Shown here: piece after piece, positions 28,988 to 37,542 of the stretch
Position numbering within the stretch: the first letter of the stretch is position 1
Layout: each line of letters starts with the position of its first letter
Assembly (NCBI RefSeq): GCF_019047785.1
Contig: NZ_CP077290.1
Location: 124,001 to 188,000 of the forward strand
Source: Enterobacter cancerogenus
GTDB lineage: Bacteria > Pseudomonadota > Gammaproteobacteria > Enterobacterales > Enterobacteriaceae
DNA: 64,000 nucleotides
Reading direction: 5' to 3'
Notes under the pieces: model-generated
Seen by the model: only the letters and a program-made list of their open reading frames with translations
The model's database searches: none
What the model was told of the DNA's origin: nothing
Program-made: the position numbers and the translations under genes

Positions 28988-30524
28988 ATGTCTGTTAATA
29001 CTGAAACAAGCCCGGCACAGGGGCAAACCACGGTTCTTGAGAAAGACGGCGTTTACGCCTCCCTGTTTGAAAAAATCAACCTGGCCCCGGCGTCCAGCCT
29101 GGGGGATATCAACGCCTTTCTGGACGATGCCGCCCTGTCTGACGCCCCGGCGGGTGAACGTCTGACCGCGGCGATGCAGGTCTTTATGGACTGCATTCGT
29201 AAATCGGGTCAGCAGGTTGAAAAGCTCGACAAGACGCTGATTGACCATCACATCGCTGAACTGGACTATCAGATCAGCCGCCAGCTGGACGCGGTAATGC
29301 ACCATGAAGCGTTCCAGAAGGTGGAATCCCTGTGGCGCGGCCTGCAGCAACTGGTCGACAACACGGATTATCGCCAGAACGTGAAAACCGAAATCCTGGA
29401 CGTCTCAAAAGACGATCTGCGTCAGGACTTCGAGGATGCGCCGGAGCTGGTCCAGAGCGGCCTGTACTGGCACACCTACACCGCCGAGTACGACACCCCG
29501 GGCGGCGAGCCGATCGGTTCGGTGATCTCCTCTTACGAGTTCGACGCCAGCCCGCAGGACATCGCGCTGCTGCGCAACATCTCCAAAGTCTCCGCCGCGG
29601 CACACATGCCGTTTATCGGCTCCGTCGGCCCGGCATTCTTCCTGAAAGACTCCATGGAAGAGGTGGCCGCGATTAAGGATATCGGCAACTACTTCGACCG
29701 CGCCGAATACATCAAGTGGAAATCCTTCCGCGACACCGACGATTCCCGCTACATCGGGCTGGTGATGCCGCGCGTGCTGGGCCGCCTGCCGTATGGTCCG
29801 GACACCGTGCCGGTGCGCAGCTTCAACTACGTTGAGCAGGTGAAGGGCCCGGATCACGAGAAATACCTGTGGACCAGCGCGGCGTTTCTCCTTCGCCTCC
29901 AATATGGTGAAGAGCTTCATCAACAACGGCTGGTGCGTGCAAATTCGTGGCCCGCAGGCGGGCGGCGCGGTGAAAGATCTGCCTATCCACCTGTATGATC
30001 TCGGCACCGGTAACCAGGTGAAAATCCCGTCAGAGGTGATGATCCCGGAAACCCGCGAGTTCGAGTTCGCCAACCTGGGTTTCATTCCGCTGTCCTACTA
30101 CAAGAACCGCGATTACGCCTGCTTCTTCTCGGCGAACTCCGCCCAGAAACCGGCGCTGTACGACACCGCCGATGCGACCGCCAACAGCCGCATCAACGCG
30201 CGTCTGCCGTACATCTTCCTGCTGTCGCGCATTGCCCACTACCTGAAGCTGATCCAGCGTGAAAACATCGGCACCACCAAGGATCGCCGCCTGCTGGAGC
30301 TGGAGTTAAACACCTGGGGGCGGGGTCTGGTGACCGAAATGACCGATCCGGGCGACGAACTGCAGGCATCCCATCCGCTGCGCGATGCGAAGGTGGTGGT
30401 GGAAGACATCGAGGACAACCCGGGCTTCTTCCGCGTGCGTCTGTATGCGATGCCGCACTTCCAGGTGGAAGGGATGGACGTGAACCTGTCTCTGGTCAGC
30501 CAGATGCCGAAAGCGAAAGCGTAA
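28988..30524 (+). pseudogene. tssC: TssC (VipB), T6SS sheath large subunit, frameshifted
   Basis: Large sheath subunit, essential for contraction. Codons from 28988 run correctly to WTSAAF near 29884, then leave frame and end at 29998 after 35 foreign residues. One base earlier, the other frame continues SFASNMVKSFINNGWCVQIRGPQAGGAV and runs to 30524 with the conserved C-terminus. Removing one T from the TTT at 29885–29887 restores about 511 residues, the family length. The site is not a known slippery heptamer, so programmed shifting is unlikely. ATG 28988 is chosen because AGAGAGA would touch the alternative ATG at 28982. Confidence 0.9.
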
Positions 30525-30537
30525 GGCGGTAGCAGGG

Positions 30538-31875
30538 ATGAAAACAGTACGACCATTGTGGGGGCGGGGCCAGATGGTCTCCCCGCAGCATTTTCAACAG
30601 CAGGCCGCTTCTGCGGCCTGGCAGACTGAGTGCGTCGCCCGTATGGGTTCAGCAGAACCTTGGGGGATTGTGCAGGCAATATTTGATGCTGCGTTGCTGA
30701 AACAGGGAAAACTGAAAGCCAGCCGTCTTTGTGTGCGTTTTGCAGACGGGATGCTGATTGATACGGACAACGCAGATTCACTGCCAGCGGTGATGACTCT
30801 GCCGGAAAGCCACACCCTGACGGTGGTCCTGGCCCTGCCTCTTGAGCATGAAAATGGCGGCAACTGTCTGCAACCGGAGCAACAGGCCGAGCGTCCGGTG
30901 CGCTGGCGTTTGGCCTGGCGGGAGGTGCGTAACCAGTACGGTGACGACAGCCGCCAGATTGCGGTCATGCAGCCAGAGCTAACGCTTCGCGCGCTTAATG
31001 ATGACAACGGCAACTACCAGACCGTACCGGTGGCCCGTCTTAAGCGCGACAGCCAGGGAAAGTGGTTGCAGGATGAAGCCTTTATTCCTCCATTACTGTA
31101 CGTGCAGGCAAGTCCGTGGCTGACGGAACAGTTGGCGCAACTGACGGGCCAGTTACGCTCCCGGCTGACGCGCTTGATGGCGATGCGCCGGGAAAGCAAC
31201 GAGCGGATGGCAGACTTTGCGGTAGCTGACGTCTCCCTGTTCTGGCTGCTGAATGCGCTCAACAGCGCAGAACCCGTGCTGAGGCACTTTGTACGTCACC
31301 CGCAGACTCACCCGGAACGGCTTTATGAAGCCCTGGCTGGGCTGGCGGGCAGTCTGCTGACGTTCTCGCTTGACCATACCATCGCCGATATTCCGGCATA
31401 CCGCCACGGACAGCTGACCGAGGTTTTCCCACCGCTGTTTGATCTGCTGGGCGTACTGCTGGAGGCGAGCCTGCCATCAAGAGTCGTAGCGATTGAGATG
31501 GAGAGGGATGAACGTCGCAAACGCTGGCATGCCCGTCTACTTGACCCGAGGCTGCGCGAGGAGGCCGATTTTTATCTCTCGGTACGCTCCCCGCTTCCGG
31601 TGGCGCAACTGCTGGAACAGTTTCCGCAGCAGTGCCGGGCAGGCAGCCCGGACGAGGTGGACCGGGTGGTAAACGGCTCGCAGGCTGGTATTCCTCTACG
31701 CGCCATGACCCACGTTCCGGCTGCCATTCCCCTGCGGCTTGAGAACCAGTATTTCACCCTGGATATGACTCACCCGGCGGCTCAGGCCATGCTGGCGGAG
31801 GGAAGCTGTGTGTTTTACGTGCCAGGGTTGCTGGGTGAACCTGAACTTGAACTGTTTGCGGTGCTGCGCTCATGA
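30538..31875 (+). CDS. tssK: TssK, T6SS baseplate protein
   Basis: Baseplate wedge component that links the TssFGE baseplate to the TssJLM membrane complex. The 445 residues match the family. The N-terminal hallmark is RPLWGRGQMVSPQHFQQQ. The central shoulder/neck region precedes the C-terminal head with PLRLENQYFTLDM. Its stop overlaps the tssL start by 4 nt. Confidence 0.95.
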   Translation: MKTVRPLWGRGQMVSPQHFQQQAASAAWQTECVARMGSAEPWGIVQAIFDAALLKQGKLKASRLCVRFADGMLIDTDNADSLPAVMTLPESHTLTVVLALPLEHENGGNCLQPEQQAERPVRWRLAWREVRNQYGDDSRQIAVMQPELTLRALNDDNGNYQTVPVARLKRDSQGKWLQDEAFIPPLLYVQASPWLTEQLAQLTGQLRSRLTRLMAMRRESNERMADFAVADVSLFWLLNALNSAEPVLRHFVRHPQTHPERLYEALAGLAGSLLTFSLDHTIADIPAYRHGQLTEVFPPLFDLLGVLLEASLPSRVVAIEMERDERRKRWHARLLDPRLREEADFYLSVRSPLPVAQLLEQFPQQCRAGSPDEVDRVVNGSQAGIPLRAMTHVPAAIPLRLENQYFTLDMTHPAAQAMLAEGSCVFYVPGLLGEPELELFAVLRS

Positions 31876-32537
31876 AACAGGAAATCTGTATTGACGACCT
31901 GATGGCGGATACGTGGCTGACGGTAACGGAACTGCGCTATGGCGCAACGCTGGCGAGTGGTGACGGCGAGGTGCTCTGGCAGCGCTGCGTAGACGACATC
32001 ACCCGTGTGATGGCGCACCTGGAGCAGGCTGGCCTCAGTGAAGCCAGCCGTCAGCATATTCTGTATGCCTGGTGTGCCCTGCTGGATGAAACCGCCAAGG
32101 GCCGGGACGGGGAGGATGACGCCTGTATCGTCTGGTATGACCGCCCCCTGCAGGCGAAATATTTCGGTACGATGGACGCAGGAGACGAGCTGTATGAGCG
32201 GATGCGTGAGGTACTGCGGGAACCCGTGCCGGATATGGCGGTGCTGACCTGTTTTCACCGGGTGCTAATGCTGGGCTTTAAGGGGCGTTATGCCCTGAAT
32301 GACCCGGCGCGGGAACAGCTGATCCGGGCGCTTGCGGAGCGCGTACCGTCGTTTGAGACCACACAGGAACGGCCGCTGCTGGCTACGGTCTCCGGCGGTT
32401 ACGGACTGCGTGAGTGGCTGCGGCACTGGCCAGTGTGCATCGGGCTATCGGCCATGATTGTCGCCGGACTGTGGCTGGGGCTGAATCACTGGCTGGATAC
32501 GCTGGTTGAGGCGTTGCTGTCGGGAGCCGGGAAATGA
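31872..32537 (+). CDS. tssL: TssL (DotU/IcmH-like), T6SS membrane-complex protein
   Basis: Inner-membrane component with a cytoplasmic hook-shaped domain and a single C-terminal anchor helix, part of TssJLM. 221 residues. The conserved DotU core is YAWCALLDETAK and FHRVLMLGFKGRYAL. The transmembrane helix PVCIGLSAMIVAGLWLGL lies near residues 179–197. It overlaps both neighbours by 4 nt (ATGA), so it is tightly coupled with tssK and the OmpA-like gene. The peptidoglycan-binding part is supplied by the next, separate gene. Confidence 0.94.
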   Translation: MKQEICIDDLMADTWLTVTELRYGATLASGDGEVLWQRCVDDITRVMAHLEQAGLSEASRQHILYAWCALLDETAKGRDGEDDACIVWYDRPLQAKYFGTMDAGDELYERMREVLREPVPDMAVLTCFHRVLMLGFKGRYALNDPAREQLIRALAERVPSFETTQERPLLATVSGGYGLREWLRHWPVCIGLSAMIVAGLWLGLNHWLDTLVEALLSGAGK

Positions 32538-34246
32538 GCGTGCGCCATCTGCGCCTGTTGTGGTTGTGGGGCGGGCTGCTTGCGTTAGTGCTGTGTCTGT
32601 TGTTTCTGCCTCTCTCCTCAACGGCACATGCTGCCCTCATTCTGCTGGTGTTAACCGTCGTGGTTGCCGGCCTGATTTACGCCGGACGCCGCGGGGGTGT
32701 TTCTCCAGAGGATATTCGCTGGCTGAATGATCTGCCGGAAGCGCCTTATCGCCTGCCGGTGGTGCTGGTCTGCGGAGATATGACTGCATGGCCTGGGGAG
32801 AGCAGACTACACCGCACGGCGCAGGGCTGCTGGCTGAAGGTCGCCACCGCTGAGCTGCAACAGACGGTACGCCATCTGCTTTGGCAGCGTCCGGAACTGG
32901 GGGCTCAGTTGGCGGTCATGTTCAGTGTCTGCCCCGTTCAGCATACGGATGAAACGGAACTGGCCGCCCGACTGCATGAACTGCGCTGGCAGCTGACACA
33001 GATGCGGCGCGATTGCGGGCGGACCGTTCCACTGTTGCTGATGAGTACAGTTGCCGGTATGTCCGTCGATGAGGCGTTGTGGCAGACGGTGCGAATGGAA
33101 GAACCGATGCGGGTCTGGCATGACGATGACACGCCCGTCAGCGTCAGCGCATGGCTGTTACAGGGAAACACTGCCGCCCGTCATTTGACTCAGGTGCGGA
33201 TGAGCGCCCATGCGCGCTTTGTGGCGGAAACGGTGCTGCCGGTTTTAACGGAAGAGCCAGCGGATATGCCGCGCCTGCAGCCTTCTATGGTGCTCTACCG
33301 AATGGCGGCATTATCCGGCGGGACGGCAGTTGCCGAATCCCTCTGGCATTCCTGGCTGGCCCGGAGAACCACCCTGACCGGACTTCCTGGTTGGTTGCCT
33401 GCTGCCAGCGCATCTGATGCTGCTGTACTGCCGGATTTTGTCCTTCCGTTGCTGCCACAGGGCGGTGGCGTGACGCCGCGCAGCCGTTTTCTTCGACGGG
33501 CATTCTGCCTCTTTACTCTCGCGACAGTTATTGCGCTGTGCAGTAGCGGCTGGAATAACCGCCAGCTGTTACAGCGGCTGAGTTTTGACATTGACCATTA
33601 TGACCGCATTGCCATGGATAACTATGGCCCGAAAGCAGCGGCTGTCAGGGTTTTACGTGACGATGCAACGCTGTTGGATAACTGGTCACGTAACGGCGAA
33701 CCGGTGAACATGAGTCTCGGGCTGTATCAGGGGGAGCGTCTGCGCATGCCGATCCTTGACGCCATTCGCTCATACGTCCCGCCTCCGCTGCCGCCAAAAC
33801 CGGTCGAAAAAGCCATACCCAAAATCGTCCGCCTCGACAGCATGTCGCTGTTCGACACCGGCAGGTGGGCGCTGAAGCCTGGTTCCACGAAGCTGCTGGT
33901 CAACTCGCTGGTGGGCATCAGGGCGAAACCCGGCTGGCTGATTGTGGTGGCGGGCCATACCGACAGCACCGGTAATGACAGGTCCAACCAGGTGCTTTCC
34001 CTTAAACGCGCGGAATCGGTGCGCGACTGGATGCGCGATACCGGCGACGTGCCGGAGAGCTGTTTTGCAGTGCAGGGCTACGGCGAAAGCCGGCCTGTCG
34101 CAACCAATGACACGCCGGAAGGCCGGGCGCTGAACCGCCGTGTCGAAATCAGCCTGGTGCCGCAGGCGAACGCCTGCCAGTTGCCGGGCAACACCCGTGC
34201 GCCATCGCAGGATGATGGTGCATTAAAAAATGAAATGGAGAAATAA
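32534..34246 (+). CDS. T6SS OmpA-domain peptidoglycan-anchoring membrane protein
   Basis: 570-residue inner-membrane protein typical of enterobacterial T6SS operons next to tssL, comparable in role to TagL-type anchors. Two helices lie at residues 8–24 and 33–50, a long cytoplasmic segment follows, and a third helix (AFCLFTLATVIALCSSG) lies near residue 325. The periplasmic OmpA_C domain near 425–550 has VAGHTDSTG, NQVLSLKRAESVRDWM and the closing GRALNRRVEISLV, the peptidoglycan-binding signature. A proline run (PPPLPPKP) links membrane and OmpA parts. The start overlaps the tssL stop. Confidence 0.88.
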   Translation: MSVRHLRLLWLWGGLLALVLCLLFLPLSSTAHAALILLVLTVVVAGLIYAGRRGGVSPEDIRWLNDLPEAPYRLPVVLVCGDMTAWPGESRLHRTAQGCWLKVATAELQQTVRHLLWQRPELGAQLAVMFSVCPVQHTDETELAARLHELRWQLTQMRRDCGRTVPLLLMSTVAGMSVDEALWQTVRMEEPMRVWHDDDTPVSVSAWLLQGNTAARHLTQVRMSAHARFVAETVLPVLTEEPADMPRLQPSMVLYRMAALSGGTAVAESLWHSWLARRTTLTGLPGWLPAASASDAAVLPDFVLPLLPQGGGVTPRSRFLRRAFCLFTLATVIALCSSGWNNRQLLQRLSFDIDHYDRIAMDNYGPKAAAVRVLRDDATLLDNWSRNGEPVNMSLGLYQGERLRMPILDAIRSYVPPPLPPKPVEKAIPKIVRLDSMSLFDTGRWALKPGSTKLLVNSLVGIRAKPGWLIVVAGHTDSTGNDRSNQVLSLKRAESVRDWMRDTGDVPESCFAVQGYGESRPVATNDTPEGRALNRRVEISLVPQANACQLPGNTRAPSQDDGALKNEMEK

Positions 34247-34247
34247 C

Positions 34248-34739
34248 ATGGCAATTCCTGTTTATCTGTGGCTCAAGGACGACGGCGGCGCGGACATCAA
34301 AGGGTCCGTGGACGTTAAGGACCGCGAGGGCAGTATCGAAGTGGTGGCGCAGGAGCATAACCTGTACATCCCGACCGACAACAACACCGGCAAGCTGACC
34401 GGCACGCGTATCCACACGCCGTTCCTGTTCACCAAGGAAATCGACTCTTCCAGCCCGTACCTGTACAAGGCGGTGACCACCGGCCAGACCCTGAAATCGG
34501 CTGAGTTCAAGTGGTACAAAATCAACGACGCGGGCCAGGAAGTGGAGTACTTCAACACAAAACTGGAAAACGTGAAGCTGGTGAAGGTTGCGCCAAAAAT
34601 GCACGACATCAAGGACCCGGCGTTCGAGAAGCACAACCATCTGGAACAGATTGAGCTGCGCTACGAGAAAATCACCTGGACCTATAAAGACGGCAACATC
34701 ATTCATTCCGATTCGTGGAACGAACGTACTACCGCTTAA
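34248..34739 (+). CDS. hcp: Hcp (TssD), T6SS tube protein
   Basis: Hexameric ring protein that stacks into the inner tube and carries effectors. 163 residues, starting MAIPVYLWLKDDGGADIKG and continuing with the family motifs GSIEVVAQEHNLYIPTD and IHTPFLFTKEID. The ATG at 34248 lies 7 nt after GGAG, and six extra in-frame residues upstream are not conserved. A strong terminator follows at once, so hcp ends the first transcript segment. Confidence 0.96.
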   Translation: MAIPVYLWLKDDGGADIKGSVDVKDREGSIEVVAQEHNLYIPTDNNTGKLTGTRIHTPFLFTKEIDSSSPYLYKAVTTGQTLKSAEFKWYKINDAGQEVEYFNTKLENVKLVKVAPKMHDIKDPAFEKHNHLEQIELRYEKITWTYKDGNIIHSDSWNERTTA

Positions 34740-34748
34740 TTTCGTTGC

Positions 34749-34775
34749 GGACAGGGGCCCCTGTCCGCCGTTTTT
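34749..34775 (+). terminator. Intrinsic terminator after hcp
   Basis: An 18-bp perfect palindrome (GGACAGG...CCTGTCC with a GGCC centre) followed by GCCG and five T residues. It is placed between hcp and clpV and could set a high hcp to low clpV ratio by partial readthrough. Confidence 0.8.
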
Positions 34776-34899
34776 GCTGAGCGCCTGCCCCGCGGACGTT
34801 CAGCAAAGAACACACAATCTGCCTGCCTGACCTGATGCGCTTTGGTAAGTCAACAGCGAGGGGCGGTAGCGTGCCCGGAACTGACAAAGAGAGAATCTC

Positions 34900-37542
34900 A
34901 TGGAAAATCCAGCCATCCTGCTACGTCGTCTTAACCCTTACTGCGCCCGTGCAATGGAAGGAGCCGCCTCCCTGTGTCAGACCCGGGCGCATGCGGAAAT
35001 CCTGCCCGAGCACTGGCTGCTGAAGCTGCTGGAGCAGGGCGAGGGGGACATCACGGTGATTGCCCGCCGCTACGAGTGGGACATGGAGGCGATATGGCAG
35101 GACCTGCTGGCATTCCTGGAGACACTTCCGCGTTCGGTGCGCAGCCGCCCGCAGCTCTCGGACGGTTTGCAGACCCTGATGCAGAACGCGTGGCTGCACG
35201 CCTCGCTGGCGGGGGAGACGCATATCCGCAGCCAGCACCTGCTGATGGCGGTGGTGGAAAAGCCGTCGCTCCTGCGCTGCGACGGCCTGTGGCCGCTGAC
35301 CACCACCGGGCAGAGCCAGCTTGCGCGCCTGCGCGGGCTGCTGGATACGCAGTCCGATGAGCGGGAGGAGGTGCAGCAGGAAGAGGAATTAACCAAAAGT
35401 GATGAGGTTGAGTTTGTGGGCCGCCCGGTTGGTGCTGAAGTGAAAGAAGGCGAACTGTCGTCAGCGCTGCAGAACGCCCTGGACAGGTTCACCCTCGACG
35501 TCACCGCCCGCGCCCGCGACGGCAAAATCGACCCGGTGTTCGGCCGCGACAATGAAATCCGCCAGATGGTGGACATCCTCTCGCGCCGGCGCAAGAACAA
35601 CCCGATTCTGGTCGGCGAGCCGGGTGTCGGCAAGACCGCCCTGGTGGAGGGGCTGGCGCTGCGCATTGCCGGAGGCAACGTGCCGGAGAGCCTGAAACCC
35701 GTCGCCGTGCGCACCCTCGACCTCGGCCTGCTGCAGGCGGGGGCGGGCGTGAAGGGCGAGTTTGAGCAGCGCCTGAAAAACATCATTGAGGCGGTGCAGC
35801 AGTCCCCGCTGCCCGTTCTCCTTTTCATCGACGAGGCCCACACCATCATCGGGGCGGGCAACCAGGCGGGCGGCGCGGATGCCGCCAACCTGCTCAAGCC
35901 CGCGCTGGCACGCGGGGAGCTCAGGACCATCGCCGCCACCACCTGGAGCGAGTACAAGCAGTACTTCGAGCGCGACGCCGCGCTGGAGCGCCGCTTCCAG
36001 ATGGTGAAGGTCGACGAGCCGGACGACGACACCGCCTGCCTGATGCTCAGGGGGCTGAAGTCCCGCTACGCGCAGCACCACGGGGTGCACATCACGGATG
36101 AGGCGGTTCGCGCCGCCGTCACCCTCTCAAGACGCTACCTCACGGGCCGCCAGCTGCCGGACAAGGCGGTGGACCTGCTCGACACCGCCTCGGCGCGTGT
36201 GCGCATGAGCCTCGACACCGTCCCGGAGCCGCTGACCCGGATGAAGGCGCAGCTCACGGCGCTGGATATGGAGAAGCAGGCGCTGCTGGAAGATACCGCC
36301 ATGGGCAGTACCCTGTCCGGCGAACGTCTGGCGGCGATTGAGCAGGAGGAGAGCCGCATCACCCGCGACCTCGGTGCCCTGGAAGCCCGGTACGGGGAAG
36401 AGCTGAACCTCACAAAACAGCTCTCGGAATGCCGCCAGGACCTCTCCCGCCACGCGGACATCGCGGACCTGCAGCAGCGGCTCACCTGTGTGCAGCAGGG
36501 CAGCCCGCTGCTGGGCCTGGACGTGGACGCCCGCACGGTGGCAACGGTGATTGCCGACTGGACCGGGGTCCCGCTCTCCTCGTTAATGAAGGACGAGCAG
36601 ACGGAGCTGCTGAGCCTGGAGGATAACCTGGCCCGGCGCGTGGTGGGCCAGGACGCGGCGCTGAACGCCATCGCCCGGCGCCTGCGCGCCGCCAAAACCG
36701 GCCTTGCGCCGGAGAACGGCCCGCAGGGCGTGTTCCTGCTGACCGGGACCAGCGGCACCGGCAAGACCGAGACCGCGCTGGCGCTGGCCGATGAGCTGTT
36801 CGGCGGTGAGAAATCCCTGATAACCATCAACCTCTCCGAATACCAGGAGCCGCACACCGTCAGCCAGCTCAAGGGCTCCCCGCCGGGCTATGTGGGCTAC
36901 GGCCAGGGCGGCATTCTTACCGAAGCCGTCAGGAAACGCCCGTACAGCGTGGTGCTGCTTGATGAGGTCGAGAAAGCGCACCGGGATGTGATGAACCTGT
37001 TCTACCAGGTGTTTGACCGGGGCTTCATGCGCGACGGCGAGGGGCGTGAAATCGACTTTCGCAACACGGTCATCCTGATGACCTCGAACCTCGGCAGCGA
37101 CCACCTGATGCAGATGCTGGAGGAACAGCCGGAGGCCAGCGACGGGGACCTGCACGAACTGCTGCGCCCCATCCTGCGTGACCACTTCCAGCCCGCGCTG
37201 CTGGCGCGCTTCCAGACGGTGATTTACCGCCCGCTGACACAACCCGCCATGCGCACCATCGTCGGGATGAAGCTGAACCAGGTGAGCAAACGCCTGGCGC
37301 GCCACTACGGCATGAAAACCACAATTGCCGACGGCCTGCTGGACGCGCTGACGGACGCCTGCCTGCTGCCGGACACCGGGGCGCGTAACATCGACAGCCT
37401 GCTGAACCAGCAGATTTTGCCGGTGCTGAGCCAGCAGCTGCTGGCTCACATGGCGGCGGGGCAGAAGCCGCAGCATCTTACCCTCGGCTGGGATGAGGAT
37501 GAAGGGATTGTGCTGGCATTTGATGAAGGAGAAAACGCATGA
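34900..37542 (+). CDS. clpV: ClpV (TssH), T6SS sheath-recycling AAA+ ATPase
   Basis: Hexameric unfoldase that disassembles contracted TssBC sheaths. 880 residues, with an N-terminal double Clp-N repeat. The first AAA+ domain has Walker A GEPGVGKTALVEG near residue 240 and Walker B LLFIDEAHTI. A coiled-coil middle domain follows. The second AAA+ domain has Walker A GTSGTGKTETALALA near 617 and Walker B VVLLDEVEKAH. The stop overlaps the vgrG ATG by 4 nt. The gene is intact although its sheath substrate gene tssC is broken. Confidence 0.95.
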   Translation: MENPAILLRRLNPYCARAMEGAASLCQTRAHAEILPEHWLLKLLEQGEGDITVIARRYEWDMEAIWQDLLAFLETLPRSVRSRPQLSDGLQTLMQNAWLHASLAGETHIRSQHLLMAVVEKPSLLRCDGLWPLTTTGQSQLARLRGLLDTQSDEREEVQQEEELTKSDEVEFVGRPVGAEVKEGELSSALQNALDRFTLDVTARARDGKIDPVFGRDNEIRQMVDILSRRRKNNPILVGEPGVGKTALVEGLALRIAGGNVPESLKPVAVRTLDLGLLQAGAGVKGEFEQRLKNIIEAVQQSPLPVLLFIDEAHTIIGAGNQAGGADAANLLKPALARGELRTIAATTWSEYKQYFERDAALERRFQMVKVDEPDDDTACLMLRGLKSRYAQHHGVHITDEAVRAAVTLSRRYLTGRQLPDKAVDLLDTASARVRMSLDTVPEPLTRMKAQLTALDMEKQALLEDTAMGSTLSGERLAAIEQEESRITRDLGALEARYGEELNLTKQLSECRQDLSRHADIADLQQRLTCVQQGSPLLGLDVDARTVATVIADWTGVPLSSLMKDEQTELLSLEDNLARRVVGQDAALNAIARRLRAAKTGLAPENGPQGVFLLTGTSGTGKTETALALADELFGGEKSLITINLSEYQEPHTVSQLKGSPPGYVGYGQGGILTEAVRKRPYSVVLLDEVEKAHRDVMNLFYQVFDRGFMRDGEGREIDFRNTVILMTSNLGSDHLMQMLEEQPEASDGDLHELLRPILRDHFQPALLARFQTVIYRPLTQPAMRTIVGMKLNQVSKRLARHYGMKTTIADGLLDALTDACLLPDTGARNIDSLLNQQILPVLSQQLLAHMAAGQKPQHLTLGWDEDEGIVLAFDEGENA

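Noticed and set aside
29882..29894. Programmed ribosomal frameshift in tssC
   Set aside because: The TTTCTCC context is not a recognised slippery heptamer, no stimulatory structure was evident, and sheath genes of this family are not known to need frameshifting.
35070..37476. Several 200–320-codon open frames antisense to clpV
   Set aside because: Typical antisense openness of a G+C-rich AAA+ gene. The translations are Ser/Arg-rich and contain no domains.
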